NCBI GenBank assembly: GCA_015852425.1 | Contig: JAAAIG010000167.1 | Span: forward strand, 1-55,102 | Direction: 5' to 3' | Length of the DNA: 55,102 nucleotides | DNA from: Gryganskiella cystojenkinii | Lineage: Eukaryota > Mortierellomycota > Mortierellomycetes > Mortierellales > Mortierellaceae | In this document: positions 10,128 to 21,598 of the stretch, piece after piece | Layout: each line of letters opens with the position of its first letter | Numbering within the stretch: the stretch's first letter is position 1 | Translations under genes and position numbers: made by a program | Notes under the pieces: generated by a model | The model's input: the letters and a program-made list of their open reading frames with translations, nothing else | Told to the model about the DNA's origin: nothing | Databases searched by the model: none

Positions 10128-11411
10128 ATGTTCGCCTCTCTCGTCGGTATCCTCCACCAACCCAGCATCGCCATCCGTGTTCCCAACGACGACACGACTT
10201 TTGTTCCTGAGGAATATCCAAAAATCGCCTTTGTCGCCAAAGGCAAAGTCCAGGGAAAACTTCGTCTGATCCATGGTACCGATGACGACTCGGGTATCGG
10301 TATGGTCTCGATCCGTATCTGGGTCACAAAGGAAAGCGACAAGGATGGCGTCGCTGTCGATGTCCGTTACGTCAACAAGACCTTGGCGGTCACACTGGAT
10401 GTAAGAAAATCGAGAGTTAGTTGCTGTTCCACGCCTGCACAAGATATTAAATTGGATCGATCTATTATACTCACGCTTTTTGTTTTATTTTTACTTTCTC
10501 GAATACAGGGCCCCTCTTCTTTTAGCGCCTTGAACGTCTACCACGAGACGACGATTCAGTTGCCAAGATCTTGCAGCTATATGCAATCGCTTTCCATCAT
10601 TGCGCCCAACACCTCCTTCTCCGGTGAACATCTCGAGAACCTGCTGTGGGACAGCGTCCATTGCAACCTCACAAACTCCACCATCGCCCTTCAGGCTCTC
10701 CATGGCGATAACCTGAGCCTGCACACCTCCAACGCCAGTATCTCGGGTGAGTTTGAGGCTGGTCACGTCGACTTAGGCACCTCAAATGCCTCCATCTCTG
10801 CAAAACTCCGCATCCATGACGCTCAGGATGGTAAGCAGTCTCGAGTCGTGACCAAGACGGGCAACGCGTCCCTGAACCTCCATGTCGATGCGACTTCGGC
10901 CGCCAATGGTCTCTATATGGACTCGACAACCAAGAATGCCAAAATGATCATCGGTGTTCTCCTTGGACGGGCCACTCGAAGCTCCTACATCAACAACACT
11001 ACCGCGAATGCCAAGGTTGAGTTCAACCTCGATGCGTCTCAATCTGGCCAACCCCTGGAGGTGTATTCCAAATCCTCGAACGCAAGTGTGGTGGCCTCGA
11101 TCATGGTACCACCATATCAACTCTTCAAGGGTCATCTGTCGACCTCGAATGCGTCCGTTACTGCCAACCTGACTGAGGCCTTCCAGGGCCATTTCTCGGT
11201 CGATACCAGCAACGGCTCTGCTGTCGTCGAGGGCTCAGACCTGATGTTTGAAAAGGACAAGAAGTCCTCCAAGCAAGGTATGCGCGGTCAGGGTCAGTCT
11301 GAGATCAAGGTCTCATCCAGCAATTCGTCCTCAAACCTTCGTTTCTACCCTGCGGGTGAGAGTCTTGCAGAATCTGCAGCTGCTCAGGGTGACGTGAAGA
11401 TGAAGTACTAA
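10128..11411 (+). CDS. SNAS-repeat beta-rich protein, DUF4097-like
   Basis: Two exons (10128-10400, 10509-11411) give 391 residues. The N-terminal 90 residues form a beta-rich unit (HGTDDDSGIGMVSIRIWV). From about 150 onward a degenerate repeat of 20-30 residues appears, centred on TSNASISG, TSNASISA, TGNASLN, TTANAKVE, SSNASVVA, TSNASVTA, TSNGSAVV and SSNSSSNL. This alternating small/polar, hydrophobic pattern resembles the right-handed beta-helix of the DUF4097 adhesin-like family (inference). There is no signal peptide or membrane segment, although many NxS/T sequons occur. I therefore cannot tell cytosol from an unconventional surface location. The start ATG has a good context after the C/T leader. 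Polyadenylation signal AATAAA lies at 11470. Confidence 0.78.
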   Translation: MFASLVGILHQPSIAIRVPNDDTTFVPEEYPKIAFVAKGKVQGKLRLIHGTDDDSGIGMVSIRIWVTKESDKDGVAVDVRYVNKTLAVTLDVRKSRVSCCSTPAQDIKLDRSIILTLFVLFLLSRIQGPSSFSALNVYHETTIQLPRSCSYMQSLSIIAPNTSFSGEHLENLLWDSVHCNLTNSTIALQALHGDNLSLHTSNASISGEFEAGHVDLGTSNASISAKLRIHDAQDGKQSRVVTKTGNASLNLHVDATSAANGLYMDSTTKNAKMIIGVLLGRATRSSYINNTTANAKVEFNLDASQSGQPLEVYSKSSNASVVASIMVPPYQLFKGHLSTSNASVTANLTEAFQGHFSVDTSNGSAVVEGSDLMFEKDKKSSKQGMRGQGQSEIKVSSSNSSSNLRFYPAGESLAESAAAQGDVKMKY

Positions 11412-11641
11412 ATCTCTTCTATTGCGCGCTCGATCCCAATACCAAAACAACTCTGTACAATAATATTGCAATAAAAAATTCTTGAATACCAACAGCAAAA
11501 TATCGAATATTTTTTATTTCAGTCAAATGGGCAGTCACTTTTTGTTGTGAAGTTGCCTTATTTTTTTTCTCCAAAAAGCTTTTGCTTCGTTCTGCTCTCT
11601 ACATTTTGTACCTTCCCATTCATTCCCTCAAGCCGCTCGTC

Positions 11642-14600
11642 ATGGATCACTTCTTGCTCGAGTCCGAGGTCTCCCTCCCAGGGCCCAGTCAGCCTACGCC
11701 TGTAACCGTCTATAAGCATCATGCCACAAGCATGCGCTTTGTCTTTGTCGCCATTGCTGGACCTCAGGCGACTGCGACCATTATCGTGCCCACGGTCGTC
11801 AAGGACTCTCGCGGTCTCCCTCATACGCTGGAACACTGTATGGCATCTTTGAACTGTGTTTGCGGTCTTTTGACTGAACGTGGACTTGAAATGCCTAGAT
11901 CTGGACCTGCAATCGCCTGGACTCGAGAAAAATCAAGAGGCGCAGTGCGAAAAGGCCGTTCCTAACTCTTGTATTACCCGTTTTTTTTTCATATGCCTAA
12001 TAGTGGTGTTCTGCGGATCAAAAAACTATCCCAACAGAGGGTACCTAGACTCATTAGCAAACAGATGTTTGTCAACGGGAACGAACGCCTATACGGTATG
12101 AAACGTTCGTATTGCTATTCTGCTAGTGAGAAAAGACTTCAGGAACAGGGCATGAGACATTGATTTCTGACACCAACAAGCGCAACCACTCTCTCTCTAT
12201 ATATCTGAACACTTAGACCGAGGACTATACAGGATATACAATTGCAACAGCAGGTCGGGATGGCATGGCCGAGATCCTACCTGTTTTTTTGGATCATGTA
12301 TTACACCCAACACTCAGGGACGATCAATACGTAACCGAGGTTTATCATGTCGATGGCGAGGGCAAACAACAGGGAGTCGTCTTCTCGGAGATGGCCTCAA
12401 GAGAGAACTCGGAGGCTGATTTGGTAAGTAGTCCATGACTGGAAAAGGTGAAAAAATGCATTTGGATGATGGACTTTTTGGGATACTGATTCAACCGAAT
12501 GAATTTCGTTTGTCGATTATACTATAGCTGGACCTTGGACTTCGACGTTTACTCTACCCAAAATCACAGACCTACTATTACGAATGCGGAGGACTCACAG
12601 CTGAAATCCCAAAGATGACCAATGAGGACATTCGGGAGTACCACAAGAAATTCTATCACCCTTCCAACATGACCATTGTGGTCGCCGGAGACGGACTTCA
12701 ACCAGAGAGAATCTTTGATACCTTGATCCAACAAAAGATTCTCGACACTCTCGAAAATCATCACCAGAGTCAGAGCGTCGCCATCGTCGATCTCATCGCA
12801 GAGATGGACCTTTCTAAGGGAAGAGAGGATGCACCGATCATGTCCAAGGAGACCAAACTCACATCCAGGACGATCCATTTCCCCTCTGCAGATGAAGACG
12901 TTGGTTCGATTGGGTATGGATGGCTGGGACCAAATACGTACGAGATCAAGACCATGGTCGCGTTGGATATCTTGTTCAGATTCCTGCACGAGACCTCGGC
13001 TTCACCTTTCCCGCAGGCGTTTGTCGAACGGCGGAATCCGATTGCCAGTCATGTTGATTTCGATGTCAAGGGATGCATGGATACGTCGTTGCTCTTGCTG
13101 TTCTCGGGCGTACCGATGCGGAAAAGGAGCAAGAAGGGAGGATCCAAGAAGGACAAGAAAGATAATACCGGAGTTGCATCTGATGCCGAGGAGGAAGACG
13201 ATGACGAAGAAAGCCAAGGCGAAGATGATGATGAGGAAGAGGACGATGAAGATGAAGATGAAGATGGCTCAGACAGCGAAGACGAAGAAGATGAGGAAGA
13301 TGAGGACGAGGAGAATGATCTCAGTGATAACGAGGACCCAGAATCCAACCAGGATGACGCCGAGGAGGCTCAGGACTTGTTCGAACCCGGTTATTACCAC
13401 AAACTTGTCCTGAATGTCATCCGGGACTTTGTCGAGAATGGGCTTTCTGCCGATCCCACAGAAATGAACCGCATCATTGCCCGCCACCGCACAAAAATCA
13501 ACGAGTCAATCGAGGATGACCCCCATGAGGCCGCAACATCTTACCTCGTGCCCGATATCCTTGCTTATGCATACCTGGAAAAGGACAAGACCAAACCGGC
13601 CTCGATCGGGACCCGCTCCAACATCTTTACGATCATTGATGACCTAGAGACCAAGGATACTCAGTTCTGGAGGGACTTGGCGAAGGACTGGCTTTTGGAA
13701 CCCTCGATGGTCGAGGTGTGTATGATCCCTGATAGTAAACTCGGCAAGACAATCAAGGCCACCGTCTCGCTTAAGCATCAGGAACTGGTCGATACGTTTG
13801 GCACTGAAGGTCTTTCCCAACAAGCGAAGATGGTCACGGAGGCTGTGGAGGCTAACAAGGTCAACATGACCCCGGAGATCATCGCTACCATGCCTCCAAT
13901 CCCGGATGCATCCAAGGTCCCAACGATCCCTATCCAGTCTGATTATGTATCGCTCCGCAAAGAGAAGCAAGGAGAATCGCGCCCCTTCGAGCTGGTCCAG
14001 GTGGTCGATACCAACACGTTTTTCACCCATGTCAAGCTCTGCCTGCCTCTCACCCATCTGGACGAGGACCTCCGCCCATATCTCGTCCTGTTCCAAGAAT
14101 TGGTTTTCCAATCTTCATGTGCGATTCCCAAGTATGTAAAGGGGGAGAATGATGAGGAAGAAATTATTTTCGAACACCTCGATTACCAAGCCGTCGTGAC
14201 CTTGGTCTCCAACACTTTGGTCTCACATGAGGCAGCTGTTGGGTTCGGTAACGACATCTTTGCCTGTTCCTGGCTCTCGGAGCTTTTCGTGCTAGCCTGC
14301 TCGGCCGAGCGATCCAAGTACAAGGAACAGTGTCAGCTGTTGCTCCGGATCCTGATGTTTACAGTGTTTTCGGAGGATCGAATCCTGACCGTGGCCAAGA
14401 ACCTGGTGACGCAGACCATGGAACTCAAGCGCGATGGCGCCGATATGTTGGCAATGGTCTCTACACGGATGACAACCCCTGTTCGAGGCTACGAACTGTC
14501 GACGAAATACTGCAGACGCGCCAACACCACACCGGTCGTCGAAAAAGACTCTCGTCAGTCTGCAAAGCTTGAGTCGCCGACGCCGATTTTGGGCAATGAC

Positions 14601-16188
14601 ATGGCAATCTCAGTTTTCCGGCAAGAGTCCTTTTTGAAGAGGATTATCCAGGAGTTGAAGCAAAAGACGGATCAGGTCCCCAAGATTGTCGCCAAACTCG
14701 AGCGGATCAAACAGGCCTTGCTCCAGTCTATCTCAGAGGTGATCTTGAACTCGAAGAGGAACGAGAACACGCCAGTTGCGGGTTTTGCCCAACTGGGTGT
14801 CCCCATTGGATTCGGCATTGGAATCTTTGCAGGAATAGAATCCGATAACCCGGTCAAGACATTGACAGATGTCTGGGATCAAGAGTACGAGCTTTATATG
14901 ACCACGACTGCGGGTCTCTCGCTCTACAACTCTGTCGACCAATTGAATGGCAAGAAGCGAAAGCCCTCGGAACCGTTCCATCAACAGCAGGATCAACCCA
15001 GCATCAGGATCTCGAAAGAAGAACTCGAGACGACCGTCAAAGCTTCGCATCTGACACTGGAGGATCCCGTCAAAAAACCGATTTCCCACAAGGCACAATT
15101 GAAACCCTTCCCATTCCCTCGCACACCTTACAGACCTCTTGCACGTTCGACGGACAAGGATAAGGGTGCTGCCCCCAGCAGTGTTTTGATCCCTCTGAAG
15201 TCGATCACGTCCTCGTATCTGGTCTCGATCGTCCCCTGTGACATCGTGTACCACCCCGAGACCGCGACGGAAGAGAACCATCTGGATCAGTTCGCGACCA
15301 TGTTGTTGTGTGAGATCCTCTCAAGAAGTGAGGGTCCCTTATACTCAGCTATTCGTGGCCAGGGGTATGCTTATGGATGCTCCATTTCTGTTTATCTCTG
15401 GACCGCTCAGATGGCGTTTGAGATCAGGGATGCCATGGATCCTGTCAAGGCGTACGATGCCTTTTTGGATATCATTCGATTGATGGAGACGGATTGGGAA
15501 GCGACTGTCGGAGGACAGTTTGAGATTGAGACTGCGATGGCCTCGCAGGCTTATCAGACTTGTATGGAACGTGCGACCGCCGGAGGTGCTCTCTCCTGGG
15601 TCTTGCGCGGTGCTATTAGGGTAAGGACCATACTTTTTTAGCCACATTCTTATATTCGGTGAGTGAATGTCGGAATCGAGCAGACGTTGACCTATAATGC
15701 GCCTTTATTGCCAATCTTTGAAAACATAGGGCTACCCCACGGTGGAGGACCTGACAAAGAGTTACAACTATCTTTACAAGGTCGGAGTCGAGGATCTGAA
15801 GCGAGTCTACCACAAGTACTTTAAGCAGTTCCTTAACGGACGCGAAGGGTAAGCAAACCAGTTATTTTGCTGTTGGCAGTTTGTCACGCCGTTCTCCCAC
15901 ACAAATGTTCAAATATTAACGGATATATTCCCTTTACCGCGGCTTTCTCTTCTCTTTCTCAGCTTGACCACTGTTCTTTTGACGCCGCCCTCACCTCCAG
16001 AGGAGATCAAGACCCATTTTGCCCAATACGGAATTGATTTCCAGGAGGCGGCTCTGGAGGATTTCGAGATTGAACCCACATTTGATTTTGTCTCGTCCTC
16101 GCTCTCGGCCTCGTCCTCAAAGTTGATCTCGCCCACGGATACCTCGCCTGCCTCGCCTCTGTCTTCCTCCTCATCTCCTCTTATTTAA
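11642..16188 (+). CDS. M16-family zinc metalloprotease with acidic insert
   Basis: Six exons (11642-11837, 12004-12095, 12217-12423, 12528-15620, 15730-15848, 15963-16188) give 1310 residues. The inverted zinc motif HTLEH is at 61-65, and the expected third ligand is Glu154 in GVVFSEM. The sequence around it (FCGSKNYPNRGYLDSLANR) matches the M16C-like group that includes the uncharacterised yeast protease YOL098C. Such enzymes are two-lobed pitrilysin-fold peptidases that degrade short peptides. No mitochondrial presequence is seen, so cytosol is likely. An insert of about 60 residues (387-447) is almost purely Asp/Glu/Ser, preceded by a Lys-rich patch. The family is usually about 1000 residues; the extra length comes from this insert and a Ser-rich tail. 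The gene is tandem with the preceding one. Confidence 0.9.
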
Positions 16189-16648
16189 AAATATGTTTAT
16201 TTTTTGTAGATCTCCCTAGAATTATAATACCTTTCTTTTGTACCAACATCACCGTCATTATCGTAATACAACGTCGATCCTTAGATTTTCTAATCCTCTT
16301 TCTCCCATGCGTTACTTTGGCTTCTTACCACTTTGTTGCTTCTTACCACTTTGTTGCTTCATACTCAGACACGTCAAAGACGCGAGAAGGATGGAGTAAA
16401 AAAAAAAAGAAGTAAACAGCGCGTCATATTGCAAGACGAATTTGTAAATTGTAAAAAGTGGGGGGTTGATAATGATAATATTTTTGAAAACAAAAAAAAT
16501 ACTCTACGTTTTTTCTTCTTTTTTTGGGTGGGGGTGTGCAAAATTCCTCCTCCTTCAATGGTTCTTCATTGTTCAGAGAGAGAAATAGTGTGTAATATTT
16601 CTTCGCCTCGTTTCCATGCCTTGAACATCTGCTACAGGGAACAAATAT
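16189..16648. other. Convergent 3' region, protease gene / COX4
   Basis: Holds the 3' ends of the protease (+) and COX4 (-). A direct repeat of a 20-base unit ending CTTACCACTTTGTTGCTT occurs around 16320-16360, along with A- and T-runs. No gene is visible. Confidence 0.5.
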
Positions 16649-17780
16649 TTAGTGGTGGTGACCGCCCTTGTTGGCGGGGAAGTTCTCATCGGGCTCGTAA
16701 GCAGTCCACTTGTAGACGTTACCGCACTCGTTGCAGCGGTCGAAGTCGTGGGTCCTATTAGATATACAAGTAAAAAGAAAAGCAATTGAACAGGGGTCAG
16801 TTGGATGTATCCTTTCAATATTAATGCAAATCCTGTTGGCGTACAAAGTTGACGATTCCCGTGAAACAGCGTCCAAGTTGCAAGAAAAAGATTTTAAAAA
16901 AAGACGTACTCGTCGATGAGCAACCAGTTGACCTCGTGGGTCTCGCCGGGAACACCTACAAAGAGAAGAGGGAACAAGAGCAATTGATGGTCAGACCAAC
17001 AGCAACAAAATATCAAGTAATAACAGCCAATTGAGTGTCAACATACCGGTGCATCCGACGTAACGGATGGGGTCACGGGAGTGGATGATGGTGGGGTTGG
17101 CCTTGGTGCCACGGACGTGGACCTCAAGAGGAGCAAGATCGAAAATATCCTTGCCCTGCATCTTTCCCAAAAGTTCGGCACGCTCCAAACCAGTCGACTG
17201 GTTCAAGTCAGTGGGGATGGAACCGGCTTCAGCACCGGGTCCCTGGCTGACCTTGGCATCACCGTGACCACCTAGAGTACAAAAAAGAGATAAAGGATAA
17301 ACAAGGTAAAACAAAAAATGGGGTCAGTTCATGTCTGCATGATCGGAAAGAGATATTCCGCCCTGAAAGCGGACACGAGAATCGGGCGCGCCCGAAAATA
17401 AAAAAATTCTTTTATCAAAGAGCCAAAATAAGGCTGATCTCCGTCCAGTCCGATTTCAATCATTGTTCGTGTCCAATTGGGTGTTCCTGTTCACAAGTCA
17501 TTCCGGAGCGGATTCTTGTCCTTGAGGGAGCGCCTATATTCCCTTCTGATGTCGTATCCTCTCCGGATGGCGATTCTCATCATCGATCTACATTCATCCG
17601 TGTGTCGGATTCTAGGAACCCAATTCTCCGGTGTTTATGTTTTTTTTCTCTGATTCCTCCGATAACAGAACAAGTTCCGAACTCACCGAAACGGACGGAG
17701 AGGGCAGAGAAGCGAGCGACGGGGGCAGTGCGGAGGGAGGCGCGAGCCAAGGGGGCACGGATGGAACGGAGGGCGAACAT
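16649..17780 (-). CDS. COX4: Cytochrome c oxidase zinc subunit (yeast Cox4, human COX5B)
   Basis: Four exons (17780-17687, 17271-17047, 16955-16910, 16754-16649) give 156 residues; yeast Cox4 has 155. The first 30 residues are Arg/Ala/Ser rich with no acidic residues, a classic mitochondrial presequence. The zinc site is Cys105 (YVGCTG), His113 (ETHEV), Cys129 and Cys132 (RCNEC), as in the yeast protein, and even the terminal His triplet is conserved. It is a nuclear-encoded structural subunit of complex IV on the matrix side of the inner membrane. The first intron is 415 nt, unusually long for this window. A palindromic TCACGTGA element lies about 165 bases upstream, and a tRNA-Glu gene sits beyond it on the other strand. 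Confidence 0.96.
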
Positions 17781-17942
17781 GGTGGATGAGAGGTGTATGC
17801 AATGGGTGGTTGGAGAATGTACAAAGGGAAAGAGCGATTTGTCGGCAAAGAAATATGATGCAGTCTGAGGCCAGAGAACAGAGGGGTCCTGAAAAATCAT
17901 CGTGGTATACCTATGAATCGTAATTGCTGTGAAACTTTTGAA

Positions 17943-17950
17943 TCACGTGA
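17943..17950. promoter_or_regulatory. Palindromic E-box TCACGTGA upstream of COX4
   Basis: The octamer lies 163 bases upstream of the COX4 start codon and 62 bases upstream of the tRNA gene. bHLH factors of the Cbf1/USF type bind CACGTG in fungi. The same extended context GAATCACGTGAT recurs upstream of THOC3. Function is inferred. Confidence 0.35.
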
Positions 17951-18011
17951 TAGTTTGTCCAAGAGGTACAATCAAGGAGGAAAATTTGAAATGCCATGTC
18001 ATCTTCATCTC

Positions 18012-18083
18012 TCCTAATTGGTCCAGTGGTCAGGATTCCTCGCTTTCACCGAGGCGGCCCGGGTTCGAACCCCGGATTGGGAA
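18012..18083 (+). tRNA. tRNA-Glu (anticodon UUC)
   Basis: 72 nt fold as a full cloverleaf. The acceptor stem pairs TCCTAAT with ATTGGGA. The D arm is GGTCCAGTGGTCAGGATT, the anticodon loop CTTTCAC carries TTC, and the T arm is CCGGG-TTCGAAC-CCCGG. There is no intron. The A and B boxes are intact, and a T6 run follows 10 bases downstream as a Pol III terminator. TTC as the anticodon and Glu-type D arm make the identity firm. Confidence 0.95.
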
Positions 18084-18093
18084 CGATATCTTC

Positions 18094-18099
18094 TTTTTT
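18094..18099 (+). terminator. Pol III T6 terminator of tRNA-Glu
   Basis: Six consecutive T residues start 11 bases after the tRNA 3' end, with a second T5 run shortly after. This is the usual RNA polymerase III stop signal. Confidence 0.7.
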
Positions 18100-18292
18100 G
18101 TTGCTTTTTCATTCAAGATCAGAGTGGCATTGATCTCTCTCAAATTGTGTTCGTCCCTCAATCATAGTGAACCAGTATATTGTGCCGCTCAGTCATCAAT
18201 TTTTGATCGAAACGGGTCTCTGAGAGAGAGGAGGGCCAGATTTTTTTTTATTTGACCGTGGCTGCCCTAGGTGTTCCCGGGCACGGCAGCTT

Positions 18293-19750
18293 TCACCTAA
18301 AGACATCCGTGTTCCTGAAGCTCGTGTTATCCTTCAAAGCATCATTATGGGTCTTGTATTCCATGATCGTGTCCGCAGGAAGATTCAAGGCACGCTTCAT
18401 CGTATCCCTATGAGCGAGTGAGATGGATTTCATATTTTTAAATAAAGAAAGCAGATCAACACGAATCAATCAACAAGCGCCAAATGCATCCCAATAAAAG
18501 AATCGGTCGTTTTGGTGTGGGCATAGCGTCCGTTCTTACCTGATTTTCAAGTTGATCCTGCCCTCGTGTGCAGACTTGTTCCAGATTGAGAGAATATCCT
18601 CACCGCCACGGATCGACAAGACAATCCCACAGATCTCAGACCCGACATCGAACTGATCCCCGATCACGGACATGACCAAGTTTTCCCAGTACCGACTGGC
18701 GAGACCCTTTTTTAATCGAACGATCCATTTGCCTCCATTGATGTTTGCAGCATCCTCCCAGACTGGCCGGACCCCTTGCTTGAACAAATGATAGTCGCTC
18801 ACGTTGGGTAGTTCATGTGGTCGACGAAGATGAGAATATACTGCCCAAAAGTCTTCCACCTGTAGAGAAAAAGGAAACCAAGAAAACGAGCGAGGAGTTA
18901 ATTGGTTTTGTTTTGGTAGATCAGTTTATCGCACAAGAAGGGGGGGAAAGGAAGGAAGGAAGGAAGGAAGGAGACAAAAGCAGATCAGACGCATAATATC
19001 ACTCAACATCAGATGGACATATCCAGTTGAAAGGAGTTCCCTTTTCTTTTTTTCTGTTTCCAGTTATGAGCTTACCGAACCAAAGGTCGCAATCTTCTTC
19101 ATGGAACTCTCATAGTTGGTGATTTTGCTGCCAGGTGCCCGATGCATAAACCAAAAGACCCAGTTGAAATGAAGTGGATGAATCTCTGATGAATGATGAC
19201 CGGCATTCACAGGTTTTGTGATGCCGGTCAATCCAGTCGTCGAGAAATCTAATGCGCCTCCGCTAGAGATCATCATATTGTTGCTTGTATTGGTGTGGTG
19301 GGTGTGGTGGGTGTGGTGGAGCGTTGTTTTATGCGCCGTTGTTTTTGAATGGGAAGCAGATCTTTGTGGTGGAGGGATGGCTGATGTTGTTGTTGTTGTT
19401 GTTGTTGTTGATGAATGACTCGTCAAGGAAACGTTGTTATTATTCGCGCCTGGAGCTGTTGAAGACGATAATGAAGAAAGAGCGGGACCCGTGGCTGAGC
19501 TTTGACGCTGCAATTGAATCAGTTTCGAGGAGGACCCAGAGGAAGTTAGAGTTGTTGAGGGAGAAGAAGTCGATGGTGCGTTCTCAACCACGCGGGTTCT
19601 GAAAAAAATAAATAAAACCAAAAAAAGAAAAAAAGTCAGTCAAAAAAGGGTCATGGGTAAAGCACTTTTTTAAGGTTTCTTGACTTCAGACCTTGAAAGG
19701 GCAAGGACACAACCAACGTACAGTTTGCGGGCACCCCAGGTTGGATCCAT
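18293..19750 (-). CDS. EIF4E2: eIF4E-family cap-binding protein, 4EHP (eIF4E2) type
   Basis: Four exons (19750-19722, 19598-19076, 18859-18540, 18407-18293) give 328 residues. The core (about 150-310) matches 4EHP: HPLHFNWVFWFMHRAP, then VEDFWAVYSHL, PVWEDAANINGGKW with cap-stacking Trp218, GLASRYWEN, SIWNKSA and TIMEYKTH near the end. 4EHP binds the mRNA cap but poorly recruits eIF4G, so it usually represses translation. The first 9 residues come from a 29-nt exon. Residues about 15-145 are a disordered Ser/Thr/His/Asn stretch with poly-Thr and a His-Thr repeat. This is much longer than the animal protein's N-terminus and may hold phosphorylation or partner sites. The phase-consistent start MDPTWGARKL is upstream of the acceptor at 19598. 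Confidence 0.9.
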
Positions 19751-20003
19751 AGTCAAGCAGTTGAAGAGGTATTGGAGGTGGAGATGCTTGTATTATTGAG
19801 AAGGGTGAATGAGAAGATGTCTTGCTAAAACAACTGCGTTGGAATGAATGAATGCAGAAAGAACAAAGCATTCATTCAATTCACACAAATGATCGCATGA
19901 AAACCCCTTAAGTATGATTTCTCTTTTAAAATTAATTAATTCGAGATTTATTATTCTTTTTCTCCTTCCTCAATCCCCTGTCCAGAGGCGCCGCCTCTTC
20001 AAC

Positions 20004-20600
20004 TCATGCCTCTTCGGGCAATCCAACAAGCTTATTGCTGTATCGAATCAATTCCTTTTGCATTTGAACATCATTCGAGGCCGGGTTGCGTTGACGGATC
20101 CGCTCATCAAACCAGTATTCACCTGTAATCCCGTCTACGTCCTCGCTCAGACAAAGATATGTGATCGTCCTGGCACCCCTGGCAGGTGATCTCAAAAAAT
20201 ACTGGAACCCGATCGTGGTCAGAACATAGAGGAGCCAAGAATGTTTGAACAGATTCGTGTAACACGACCCTGGGTGAAGACAGTTGACCGTGATCTGAGG
20301 ATGTGTCTCAGCCAGGGTCCTGGCGAGATGACGCGTGAACATCACGGTGGCTAGTTTGGAACCGCAATAGTTGTTGATTCGGTCATACCCTTTGGCAGAA
20401 GTAATCCCCCTGTAGTTGATCTTATCCGTGCCATAGTGGGCCGAGGAGGCGGTCATGACGATCCTGGCCTTGGGTGCCTTCTTAACCAAGGGCAGTAAAA
20501 GTTGAGTCATGTAAAAATGGCCGAGATGGTTAATACCGAACTGACTGTCGATGCCTTCCGCTGTGGGTCTGAAGCTTGGAAGGTCCATCACACCAGCATC

Positions 20601-20652
<52 letters not shown>

Positions 20653-21598
20653 AGAGAGAGAATGAAAAAGAGAGAAAGCAACGCAAGGGTCAACATGTCT
20701 GTGAAGCATAGAAGGACGTTCTCCTCTGGTTGCCACCCGTTCCTCTCACAGTCTTTTCCCTGAAACTCACTGTTGATGAGAAGATCGATGATGGATGTTC
20801 GACGTTCGACTTCTTGAACAAAGGATCGGACCTCCTTGAATGAACCAAGATCCAGGTATATGAATTCAACATTCATGTTTCGTGTCTTTGCCTTGATGGA
20901 CTCGACTGCCCTAATACCCATCTCTGTTGCCCTGTCACCTAAAAATTAAAGGTAATCCATCGATATGTCAGAAATGTGGATCACTTCTCTAACTTTTCTC
21001 AATTCTCCAGCTGCGTTGTTGTCTTCTGTACTAGAGCCTTTTACCAATGATAACATGATATCCTGCCTCTGCCATCGCCATCGCTGTCATCAGTCCTAAT
21101 CCGCTCGCGCCACCTATAGAGTAGATTGGGAAATGCAGATTTCGTTAAACATAAAAAGCTTTTGCGAGATATGTTGTACCTCCCCCTCCCCCTCTCTCTC
21201 CCTTTTTCCTTTCACCATTGGTTGTAAAAACCCTTTTGTTTTTTCTTACCCGTAAGAACGGCAACTTTGCGTCTTCCTCCTTTGGCGACCGTGTCAGCAA
21301 TCGCCAACCGACTCGCTGCAATCGAACTCTCGATCCGTTTTTCGATGGCGGGTGCGTTACCGATCCTCTTCTCGCCCAGGATCCATTCCGGAACGTTCAA
21401 AAAGAAAACTTCGGCGAGTAGGATTCCGACTTCTACGAGCCGATGGGGTATATATTTCGAGGTCGCTAATCGAATCGTGGTCCTGTCATAGAGCTGCCCT
21501 CCTCGCTGAGCCGCGACTGTGGATGGGACATAGATGACGGTCTTTGACGTGGACGAAGGCGAGTCTGTTTTGGAGTCTAACTGATCTTCGCTTGTCAT
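20004..21598 (-). CDS. Retinol-dehydrogenase-like short-chain dehydrogenase
   Basis: Four exons (21598-21250, 21113-21045, 20938-20771, 20599-20004) give 393 residues. The classical SDR motifs are TGGASGLG at 116-123, NNAG at 195-198, Ser247/248, and Tyr273-x3-Lys277 (YCGSK). The HPGSCYTNLFKH region and the family's C-terminal half resemble the RDH11-14/WWOX group of NADP-dependent retinol or lipid-aldehyde reductases; the substrate here is unknown. An unusual 110-residue N-terminal extension precedes the Rossmann fold. It holds a hydrophobic stretch (VGILLAEVFFLNVPEWIL, 57-74) that could be a membrane anchor or hairpin. The last intron's polypyrimidine tract is a (CT)22 microsatellite ending at the acceptor. 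The start is the ATG after the C/T-rich leader. Confidence 0.88.
20604..20647. repeat. (GA)22 microsatellite
   Basis: 44 bases of perfect GA on the plus strand, read as CT in the transcript of the SDR gene. It ends four bases before the splice acceptor and forms the whole polypyrimidine tract of that intron. Imperfect GA/GGGA continues to about 20662. Confidence 0.95.

Noticed and set aside
14733..15281. 182-codon minus-strand frame in the M16 protease gene
   Set aside because: Antisense shadow of a well-supported exon, with no family features.
18949..18974. GAAG repeat as a CRISPR or regulatory array
   Set aside because: A simple tetranucleotide microsatellite within an intron of the eIF4E gene, with no spacers.
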